Positions 55,701-64,000 of a DNA stretch of 64,000 nucleotides are shown piece after piece. The first letter of the stretch is position 1, and the number at the start of each line of letters is the position of its first letter. The position numbers were made by a program, and so were the translations under genes. The stretch is from NCBI GenBank assembly GCA_004431415.1, contig QPMI01000400.1, forward strand, positions 186,001 through 250,000. Reading direction: 5' to 3'. The notes under the pieces are model-generated. The model worked only from the letters and a program-made list of their open reading frames with translations. It did not search any database and was not told where the DNA came from. Source of the stretch: Cyanophora paradoxa. Its lineage: Eukaryota; Glaucocystophyceae; Cyanophorales; Cyanophoraceae.

Positions 55701-58700
55701 AAGATCCAAAACTGGTCGCCAGGGATCATGGCGCCGGCCCGATGTTCACGAAAACGATGCCGTACAAACTATGGATGTACAAGTGGTCCGCCCGCCTCAC
55801 CACGCTCGCCTTGGGCCGCCGCGCCCAAATCTTTCAGGCTTGTGTGTGCGCGCCGCCGCCGCCGCCGCCCGCGCGCTCCGCCGAAGCGCCGCCGATCGCG
55901 CGGGCGGGCGGCAGGCCGGTGCTCAAGGACGACCTGTCGACGGCGCGCTTCGCGCTGCCGTACCTGGTGCACAACGTGGTGGGCTGCGGCTCGGACGAGG
56001 CCCGCGACGCCGTCCTCGCCGAGGTCGTCGCCGTCCTCAAAGCCGAAGACGCCGACCACGCCTGCCTCCAGGCCCGCCCGCCCGCCCGCCCGCCGCCCGC
56101 CCTCGCCCCGCCCGCCCTCGCCCCGCCTGCCCGCCCGCCCGCCCCGGCCCTTTCTCATGATCATCGCCCCGCGCTCGCGCAGACCATCTTCGGCATCCTG
56201 GACCAGCTGACGCGCTGGCTCGAGAAAAAGCGGGCACAGATGCGCAACCCGGAGTCCGGCAAAGACTCCGCGAGGGCCTCGGCCCGCAAGGGCGCCGTGC
56301 GCGCGCCGTGGCGGCTGCGGCCGCGCCTGCCTGACAGTGCGCGGCAGGCGGTGGCGTGGAGCGCGGAGGAGGAGGCGCACGTCCGCGGGGTGGGGGCCTT
56401 CCTGGAGTCGGTCCCCCGCGACGCGCTCGCCTTCGCGGCGTACCGCGTCAAGGCCCACGCGCGCGCCTTCCTCTGCTACGAGTCCTTCCTCCGCGGCCGC
56501 CTCGCCGCCAAGGCGCAGCGGGACCCCGAGATCTACTTCGCGCGGGGCGGGCGCCAGAAATGGTTCGAGGACGCCGAGCTCGAGTTCCTCCAGAAGGTCT
56601 ACGCCTCCGTCGATGACCCCGACATCACGACCGGCGCGTCCGACCCCTTCCGAGCGAGCGCGCCGGCCGAGCGCCGCGTGCTGACCCCCGCCGACGCCGC
56701 AGGCATCGCGGCGCTCCGGCCGTCGCGCTCCCTCGCGGACTGCGCATTCTTCGCGCAGGAGGCCGGCGACTGGACGCAGGCCTTTGGCTACTACGAGCAG
56801 GCCCGCTCGCCCCGCCCCGCCCCGCCTCGCCCCCTGGAGGGATCACGAGCCCCGGGCCCGCAGATGATGAAGGCGCAGCCGGAGCGTGTGGACGGGGCGC
56901 GAGGCATGCTCAAGTGCCTGCGGCGGCAGGGGAACCACTGGGCGGTGACGATGCAGTACGCGGGGCTGACGCAGGCGTGCCCCGCCTTCGCCGCCTCCCT
57001 GGCGCCCCACGCGCTCAAGTCGGCGACCCGCCTCGCCCACTGGGACCGCCTCCCCGAGATCCTCGACGCCGCCCCGCCCACCCACTTCGACGCCGCCCTC
57101 GGCCGGCCCGCCCCGCCCCGCCCGCCCCCGGCCCCGCCCCGCGCCCCGCCGACCCGGCTGCAGGGCGCTCCTGGCGTTCGTGAACGAGGACAAGGGCCTG
57201 TTCCAGAAGAGCGTGCAGGGGGCGCGGGCGATCCTCATCCCGCACCTGTCGGGCGCGAGCATGGAGTCGTACGAGCGGGCGTACCCCCTGGTGCTCAAGC
57301 TGCACGCCCTCCGCGAGCTCGAGGAGGCGTTCGCGCTGAGGGCGGAGCCCTCGCCCGGCCGTGCGCGCCCGCGCCGCGCGTCCCCCGCGCGGCGCGCCCC
57401 GACGCCCCGGCGCGCGGCAGGCATCGGCGACCTGGTGGCGACGTGGGCGTCCCGCCTCGACGCGCTGCAGCCGACGCTGAAGAGCCGCGAGCGGCTCCTC
57501 TCCGTGCGCCGCATCGCCCTCGAGAAGCTGGGCGCCAAAGACGAGGCCGTCTCCTGCCTCCTGCGCTACGCGAAGGCGGCGCGCAAGGCGGGGCAGCTCG
57601 ACCTCGCCGGGGCCGCCCTGCGCGACGCCGCCTCCACGGGCGCCCGCGTCTCCGAGCTGCTCGTCGAGCGGGCCAAGCTGCGGCGCCTGCAGGGGGCCGT
57701 GTGGGAAGCTCTAGCTGACGCCAAGGCGGTGGCGGACGCGAAGAGCAGCGAGATGGACGTCTCGGCGCAGCTCCGCGCCAAGGCCTCGCTCCTCTACGCC
57801 CGCTGGTCTTTCGACGTCGCCCAGGAGGGCTACCAGGGCGCCGGCGCCTACCACAAGAAAGCGGCCGACCTCTTCGGGTCGATCCCCCAGCGCTTCCGCA
57901 ACGAGGTCGCCGAGAAGCAGAGCTTCTACTTCGGGCGCATGTGCGACAGCGTCCTCGAGATGGGCCGCACCTCCCGCGCCCGCGCCGGCGCCGACCGCAC
58001 CTCCCCCCTCGACTCCTCCACCGCCGCCGTGCGCCCCTCCGGCCCTGCCCCGCCCCGCCCCGCCCCGCCCCGCCCCGCCGGCGGCCGATGCGACGGGGCA
58101 CGCGCGGGCAGGACATGGCAGTCTATCTGTACCAGGCGCTCAGCTCTTACTTCCACTCCCTCACCTACGGCTGCCGCTTCCTCTTCCGCGTGCGGCCGGC
58201 GCCGCGCGCACCCGGCCGGCCCCGCCCGCCGACGCGCCGCGCAGACTCTGCCGCGCATCCTCACGCTCTACTTCGACTACGCGGAGGCGGTCTCGAAAAC
58301 GCGGGCGAGCGACGCGGGGGCGGCCAAGCAGCAGTCGGGGCGCGGCGCGGCGCGCAAGGCGGCCGCCTCGCCCGAGGCGGGAAACGAGGGGGAAGGGCCG
58401 ACGGGGGAGGAGCTGAGGCGCGCGATGTCAGAGGCGCACAAGATCGTGGGGGACTTCTCCACGAGGCTCGCCCCCTGGCAGTGGTACACGGTCTTCTCCC
58501 AGCTCCTCTCCCGCCTCTGCACCCCGAACGACGAGGTCCGCGGCCCCGTCCCCGCCACCTTCCTCCTCCGCCACCTTCCTCCTCCGCCACCTTCCTCCTC
58601 CGCCCCGCCCCGCGCGCCCCGCCGACGCTCGAGGCCCGCGCAGGCGCTGGCGATCGCGTACCGGCTGGTCACGCGGGTGCTGCAGGGGCAGCCGGAGCAG

Positions 58701-60960
58701 GCGCTCTGGCAGCTCCTCCCCGCCATCCAATCCAAGCAGACGCCCAGCTCCAAGGAGCGCTCGATGCGCTGCGAGCGCGTGATGCGCGAGGCGTTGCAGG
58801 CGAGCGCGCCCCTGCAGAAGCTGCAGCGGCACATGTCCGAGCACATCGCCGAGTTCATCGCCATCTGCTCCGACAAGGACCTCTCCCAGCTCGACAAAGT
58901 CCGCCCGCCCCGAACCCCGCGCACGCAGCCGGCGCCGGCGGGCCGCTCACGCCGGGCAGGGCCAGAAGGCCGTGGCGCTCACGCAGAGGTTCTCGCGCGC
59001 GTGGCGCCTCTTCAAGGCTGAGGGCCGGGGCGAGGGCGAGCGCATCCTCCTCCCCATCCTCGCCAACTTCACCGTCAAGCTGCCGGCCCCGGGGCCCGCC
59101 CCGACCTCCGCCCGCCCCTTCGCCGACACCCGCCTCGTCTACCTCCACTCCGCCAACGACAAGGTCCGCCCCGCCCGCCCCGCCCCCCTTGCCGCCACCC
59201 GCCGGGCGCCGCTGTCACCGCTGACGCGCGGCGCGGGGCGGCAGCTGGAAATCATGAGCTCGATGATGCGCCCGCGGAAGTTGACGGTCGTGGGCGACGA
59301 CGGCAAATCCTACAGCCTCCTCTGCAAGCGCGAGGACAAGGGTGCGTGGCGCCTGCCCCGCCCAGGGCCCTCCCTGGGGCCTCGGGCGACGGGGCCGGGG
59401 GCCAGGGGACATGCGGAAGGACAGCCGGATGACCGAGTTCAACGACCTGCTCAACCGCCTCTTCGCCAAGCACCCGGACTCCCGCCGCCGCAAGCTCCGT
59501 GCGCCCCGCGCCCCCGGCTTCGGCCCCGCCCCCCGCTTCCCCTCGCTTCGCGGCGGGGGCCGAGAGCTGAAGCGAGGGGGCGGCGGGGGCAGGGCTGCGG
59601 ACGTACGCGGTGACGCCGCTGAACGAGGAGACGGGCCTCCTCGAGTGGGTCCCCTTCACGACGGGCATCCGCCAGGTCCTCGGCCAGCTCTACGACCCCA
59701 CCAGGGGCTTCGGCCTCACCGTGCGCCCCCGCCGCCACGCCGCCCCGCCCCGCCCGCCCCGCCCCCCCTCGCCCCCTCCGCTGAGCCTCCGCCAGAACAT
59801 GGAAATCCGCAAGAGGATCGAGGCCTCGGGCAAGCAGAACATCACCCCGCCCGTGCCCTCGCCCCGCCCGAGCTCCCCCGCCCTTCCCGCCCCGCCCGAG
59901 CCGGCGCAGGTCTTTGTGGACATCCGGCGGCACCACCCGCCCGTCTTCTACCGCTGGTTCCTCCAGCAGTTCCCTGGTCCGCCCTGCCCCGCCCGCCCCG
60001 CCGGCCCCGCTGAGGCGGCGGGCGGGCCGCCCCCTGCGCAGAGCCGGGGAGCTGGTTCCAGGCGCGCCTGACGTACGCGCGCTCGTGCGCCGTGTGGAGC
60101 ATGGTCGGCTACGTCGTCGGGTGCGCCGGCCGCCCCGCTGCGCCGGGGCGCGTGGGGCGGGGGGCGAGGGGCGGGCGGGGGCGGCAGGCTCGGGGACCGG
60201 CACGGGGAGAACATCCTGCTGGACACGGGCAGCGGGGAGTGCGTGCACGTGGACCTCGCGTGCCTCTTCGACAAGGCCAAGACCCTCGCCTTCCCCGAGC
60301 GGGTCCCCTTCCGCCTCACCCACAACATGGTCGACGCCCTCGGCCTCGCCGGCACCGAGGGCACCTTCCGCGCCGTCTGCGAGCTCGCCGTCGGGCTCCT
60401 CCGCGAGAACCGCGAGACGCTCCTGACCGTCGTGGACGCCGTCGCGCACGACCCCTTCGTCGACTGGTACCGCAAGGAGCCCGACGCGAGCGACCAGCGG
60501 ACCTCCCAGACGGCCTCCGCCGAGGAGCTCCGGGAGCGCGCGGGGGAGATCCTCGCCATGGTCGAGCAGCGCCTGCGCGGCGTCCACTTCCGCACCAAGG
60601 TCGACGTCCAGCGCGAGGAGGCCCTCAAGAAGAAGGAGGCCGCCGCTCTCGCCTCCGACCGGCGCTCCTCCGCCGCCGCCGCCTCCGCCGCGGCCTCCGA
60701 GAAGAAGGCCGCCGCCCCCGCCCGCTTCGAGACCGTCGCCTCCCAGGTCCGCCCCCGCCCCTCCCCTGCTCCGCCCCGCCGGGCGAGCGGCGCGGCAGGT
60801 GCAGTGGCTCATCCAGCAGGCCACCGACGACGACAACCTCGGCAACGTGCGCGCCCCAGCCTTGCCCTCGCGCGCCCCGCAGCCCTGCCGCTCTGACTCG
60901 ACCCCCGCCCCGCCCCGCCCCGCCCCGCAGATGTACACGTGGTGGATGCCCTGGACTTAG
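49744..60960 (+). CDS. ATR: ATR/Mec1-type checkpoint kinase (PIKK)
   Basis: ATR senses RPA-coated single-stranded DNA and phosphorylates checkpoint targets on S/TQ sites. The ATG at 49744 follows the divergent URAD start. A long helical HEAT-like region spans about 49,800-54,400. A UME domain is seen at 54,490-54,650 (EKVQALRALAKTLEYIGD...FRQAPYPVRLAGAHCLKAF). The FAT region spans about 55,700-58,900. The kinase domain has LTVVGDDGKSYSLLCKREDK, RMTEFNDLLNRLFAKH, YARSCAVWSMVGYVVG, the catalytic loop LGDRHGENILLD, VHVDLACLFDKAKT (metal-binding Asp kept, DLA in place of ATR's DFN) and VPFRLTHNMVDALG. FATC ends the protein: VQWLIQQATDDDNLGN, intron, MYTWWMPWT, stop 60958-60960. The linkage of UME, FAT and kinase motifs and the RLTHNMV segment favour ATR over ATM or TOR. 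The first 4 kb is less GC-rich than the rest. Confidence 0.93.
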
Positions 60961-61098
60961 TGCAAGCGCTATCTTAATCTACTACTGTATTCCTAACCTA
61001 CCAAATCTGCCTGATACCTGCAAATACAAAATGAACGTTGGACGAACTGCGAGGCCCTCGCCGCCACCGCTGCCCCTGCCCCGTGCCGCGCGCCGGCG

Positions 61099-61794
61099 CT
61101 AGTGGTCGCCGCGCCAGCGCTGGAGGACGCGGGCGCAGTCGATGAGGGGCTTGCCGAGCTTCTGGTTGACGCGGTTGTGCAGCTCGCACATCCACATCTC
61201 GAACGCCGTCCGCGACGCCGTCTGCGGCGGGTTCGCCGCAACGTCCTTCCGCATGTCCTCCGCGCACACCTGCCGGCACACAGTGCCTCGGCGACGGCTG
61301 CGCGCCCAATGCACGCGCAGAGCTCACCCCGCACGGGTAGAACTTGGCAAAGAGCCGCATGAACGTGCGCATGTCCTGCTGCTCCTGCTCCGACGGCTGC
61401 TCCGGGTAGTACGCCGCAATGGAGTGCAGGAGCGTCCATGACGCGCGCCCGATATCCGCGGCGTCAGGAGGCTCCGCTGGGCCAGCGTTCGCGTCCGCGC
61501 TGGGCTCGGCCGGTTGCGCCGACTTCTCTTCCGGCTTCGCCGCAGCCTTCGGGGGCCGCGTTTTGCACGCTGGGCAGTTTCTGCGCGTGTACGTGAGCGC
61601 AAATGCCTAGCTCGCTCCAGTTGCGGTCCCGGCTGCGGCGCGCGGTGCTTGCGGCCAGGCCGCGAACCGGTAGCCCAAGACGATGCGGGGCGGGGGCGGG
61701 GTGCTCACAGGAACTTTTCGAGGAGCTTGTCTGCATGCTTGTTTCGAACGGGGAGCTGCCGCTCGCCCTGCTCTCCGCTGTTCGCCTCGACCAT
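61099..61794 (-). CDS. ERV1: FAD-linked sulfhydryl oxidase Erv1/ALR
   Basis: Erv1 reoxidises Mia40 in the mitochondrial intermembrane space, passing electrons through FAD to cytochrome c or oxygen. The ATG at 61794 opens a short exon (MVEANSGEQGERQLPVR). A longer intron leads to an exon with NCPACKTRPPK, a CxxC that fits the N-terminal shuttle disulfide, then IGRASWTLLHSIAAYYPEQP (FAD-binding helix) and MRTFMRLFAKFYPC. After the intron the active site reads YPCGVCAEDMRKD, restoring a CxxC only if splicing is exactly after GGG. Then come NPPQTASRTAFEMWMCELHN and RVNQKLGKPLIDC, ending LQRWRGDH and TAG at 61099. Length and motif order match the family. The IMS location is inferred from family knowledge. 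Confidence 0.92.
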
Positions 61795-61964
61795 CGTTGC
61801 GAACTGGCCCAATGTGCTGCCAGGCTGTACCCGGAAAGATCTGCGTACCCGCCATTCAAACCACTTCAATCGGCATCGACAAAACCAAGTGCAGCGCGGC
61901 CCCGCTTATTCACTTCCGACACATCTGCGCATTTGCCGGGCTCGTTCACGTCGTCTTGGCACCG

Positions 61965-63317
61965 ATGCGATCGCTCCTCCTCGTCCTCGGCCTCGCGCTG
62001 TGCCTGGGCGCCGCCGCCGCGGCGTTCGAGCGGCAGACCCTCGAGCTATATATCGACTCGGGCTCCGATGCGCGGTGCGCTCCCAGCCCTCTGCTCGCAC
62101 ATTCCCGCCCGCACCAGTTCAAGTCTGATGAGTCCGCCGCGCAGGATCTACGCAGACATAGCAGAAGTTGGGATGTACCGGGCATCCTTGGATGTGATGA
62201 AAGGCGGCATGCTGAATGTGCCTCCGCTCTCCGCCCGCGCCGCGCTTCCGCTTAAATTCAATGCGCTCGCGCCGCTTTCGCACGCTTTCCATGTCTCTCG
62301 CGCTCCTGCGTGCTGCTCCCTTCTTCGATGCCTACGCCCACTTTCTCAGGTCGAGCTCACAGTGTTCGACCCGATGGGGAGGCCGATGCACCAGTGCGAC
62401 TGCGTCACTGTTCTGGTTCTCCTCGCCTCGCCTCGCTCACAGCTCTCCAGGCAGATCGTGAACCACCACGGGGAGTACGTCTTCCGCGCACAGCAGCCCG
62501 GCAGGTCCGGCCGCGCCCTCCTGGGCCCAATTCGCTCCGTCGCTTCCCTTGCTGACACGCCCGCGCCCGGCGCAGCTACGGCTTCTCCGTCAAGTGAGCC
62601 CCCAGATCCGCGCGCCTGCGTTCGGGAGGCGACGGGGGCGCCAGGAACACGAAGCAGGGCGGGGCGGCGACGAAGCTCGTCTCCTGCACCGTCGAGAGCC
62701 TCGAGCAGCCGCCGCCGTCCCCCCGCACCGACGGCGCGCCCCGCCCTGCACCCGGCCCACGCGCCGCAGCGCGCGTGGGCGCGAGCACCGCGCAGAGTTC
62801 GCGTCTCTGTGGGACAAGACGGGCGTCATCGCCGAGTCCCTCCAGCGCGTCGGTCCGTGCCGTGGCACAGCCGCCCCGCCCCTCCTTGCCCGCGGCCGCC
62901 GCTAACATTTTGCGCAGGGCGCATGCAGGGCGAGTTCCGCGCCCGCGAGATGCGCCACCGGAGCCGTACGCACGCCGCCGCGCCGCGTGCCGCGCGCACC
63001 TCGCCTGACGAGGGGGGCGGCACCCCGGGGCGGCAGTGGCGGAGTCGACGCTGGAGCGGGCGCAGGCGCGCTCCATCGGCCTCGCCACTCTTCTCGTCGC
63101 CGTCAGCGTCTCCCAGGCACGCTCCCCCCCCCCCCCCCATCCCCCTTCTGCCCCCCCTTCCCCCTCCCCCCCCTCCCCCCCCCCCCCGCCTTGCCCTCGT
63201 CGCCCCGGTATGCCGCCCTGACCACAGCCGCTTCCATCCGCCGCACATGCGCAGGTGATCTATGTGGCGCGGATGTTCCGCGCGAGCGAGCTGGCCCGCA
63301 AGGCGAACCCCATCTGA
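61965..63317 (+). CDS. p24/TMED family cargo receptor
   Basis: p24 proteins cycle between ER and Golgi in COPI and COPII vesicles and sort cargo through a luminal GOLD domain. The ATG at 61965 gives a signal peptide (MRSLLLVLGLALCLGAAAAA). GOLD-like segments follow: RQTLELYIDSGSDA, IYADIAEVGMYRASLDVM, VELTVFDPMGRPMHQ, QIVNHHGEYVFRAQQPG and SYGFSVK. The coiled-coil region has REHRAEFASLWDKTGVIAES and ESTLERAQARSIGLATLLVA, leading into the membrane helix (LVAVSVSQVIYVARMF). The short tail SELARKANPI lacks a classical KKXX dilysine. Several small introns are needed, one nearly pure C (about 63,120-63,254). The order signal/GOLD/coil/TM/tail supports the call, although the GOLD sequence is divergent. 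Confidence 0.7.
63123..63193 (+). repeat. C-rich homopolymeric tract in an intron
   Basis: Most of the last intron of the p24 gene is runs of C separated by single T or AT, with uninterrupted runs of up to 13 C. It is an extreme case of the C-rich introns seen throughout. Confidence 0.85.
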
Positions 63318-63957
63318 GCTCCCAGCCTCTCAGAGCCCGGTGGCCGCGTGTTTGCCTCCGGCCTCCGGAACCTCTTGCATCGATATATCCCTAGCTATAT
63401 GCTGTAGATAGCAGACCTCCTGTTTTTAAAATACTAGAACGTCGGAATACAAATTTTATTTAAAGTGAATTTTTAAAGATGCGGCCAGGCTCCGAGATTC
63501 TGCAGCTGAGCCGTTTTCCAGTGAGTACCAGCTGCAACGCTGCGACAGCCCTGACAAGGGCCCCTAGCCGTAGTAACCTCAGAGCGCTAGCCTGCAGCTG
63601 GTAGGCCCTCGAGCTCGAGATCTAGAGCCACTGCCAGGCTGATCATGATCATGAGCCATGCCTTTGGGCCAGGCCCCATGAGGCCGATTACGCTGCTTCC
63701 AGGCTCATGATCAAATATTAGCGACCGTGGAGCTCACGGGGCTGATCATGATTTTAATCATGCAATCAAAGGGTTAGTCACTGAGCTGAGTTTCGATCCA
63801 AACGAGGCTGGGCGTTCTAGACGACGGATGAGGTCTATCTATCTATCTAGTTAGCTATCTAACTTTCGAAGATCTATCTAGCTAGGAATGCTGCTCCTCG
63901 CCCCCATCCATCGATATCGCCCCTCGCCCTCTGCGCTCCCGACGCCCTCCCGCCCAG
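63318..63957. other. AT-rich intergenic stretch with microsatellite
   Basis: Composition drops sharply in GC, with TTTTTAAAATACTAG near 63423 and repeated TGATCATGATCATGA-like palindromes at 63640-63760. A TCTA tetranucleotide microsatellite follows at 63834-63890. No coding sequence is evident. The last bases before 63957 look like an intron 3' end. Confidence 0.6.
63834..63890. repeat. TCTA/CTAG simple repeat
   Basis: Tandem CTAT/TCTA units (four in a row at about 63836-63850), then interrupted copies with CTAGTTAG and CTAGCTAG, form an imperfect microsatellite in the AT-rich intergenic DNA. Confidence 0.75.
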
Positions 63958-64000
63958 TGCGTGGCGACGCGGGACGCGCTGGCGAAGGCCCTCTACAGCC
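63958..64000 (+). CDS. Myosin motor domain fragment (partial)
   Basis: After an acceptor (CCCGCCCAG at 63957) the frame reads CVATRDALAKALYS to the window end. TRDALAKALYSRLFDWLV-like sequence is a conserved helix in myosin head domains, just before the relay region, and this exon start matches its first part. Only 14 residues are visible, so the call is tentative. The gene continues right of the window; its 5' exons should lie in or left of the preceding AT-rich stretch but were not found. Confidence 0.45.

Noticed and set aside
1-64000. tRNA, rRNA, transposase or integrase genes
   Set aside because: I scanned for TTCGA-type T-arm sequences, rRNA-like conserved blocks and DDE/reverse-transcriptase motifs and found nothing I could support.

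Overview
This window looks like nuclear DNA from a very GC-rich, gene-dense eukaryote, most likely a unicellular alga with a plastid. There are no bacterial operons. Nearly every gene is split by tiny introns (about 54-83 bp) that usually start GTGCG, GTCCG or GCACG, often carry a CTGAC branch-point-like motif, and end in (G)CAG. The gene set is eukaryotic: ATR checkpoint kinase, SHPRH-type helicase, ER glucosidase I, Erv1 sulfhydryl oxidase, p24 cargo receptor, F-box proteins, and a myosin exon at the right edge. HisG carries what looks like a plastid transit peptide. This fits algae such as haptophytes or pelagophytes, but the lineage cannot be fixed from the sequence alone. All gene models come from reading splice sites by eye; 5' ends and individual splice sites are provisional.

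Layout: 1-3108 (+) ABCG half-transporter, 5' end outside the window. 3415-6328 (-) unrecognised protein with a low-complexity C-terminal half. 6719-8233 (-) F-box/LRR protein. 8234-9381 gene-free stretch with short GTACCCTCC-like repeats. 9382-12663 (-) glucosidase I. 12925-14235 (+) F-box protein, ending tail-to-tail and overlapping 14221-20614 (-) SHPRH-like SNF2 ATPase. 20829-29312 (+) secreted/single-pass membrane protein with about 18 IPT/TIG domains. 29756-32550 (+) and 32701-35546 (-) an inverted pair of paralogues of a family I do not recognise. 35948-37809 (-) FBXO3/SKIP16-like F-box + ApaG protein. 38141-39870 (-) putative plastid protein of unknown function. 40386-42769 (+) D-Ala-D-Ala carboxypeptidase (peptidase S11). 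43039-45885 (-) CorA-like transporter with two alternative terminal membrane modules. 46469-48196 (+) HisG. 48588-49586 (-) OHCU decarboxylase (URAD). 49744-60960 (+) ATR kinase. 61099-61794 (-) Erv1/ALR. 61965-63317 (+) p24/TMED protein. 63958-64000 (+) start of a myosin motor exon.

The genes form no single pathway. The most distinctive signals are: the uniform miniature introns, several without an in-frame stop; the inverted paralogue pair, whose copies differ by reciprocal presence and absence of those introns; a peptidoglycan-type carboxypeptidase with intact catalytic motifs in a eukaryote; duplicated CorA terminal modules that both lack the GMN motif; an SHPRH homologue that appears to stop before its RING and C-terminal helicase domains; and the long IPT/TIG ectodomain protein.
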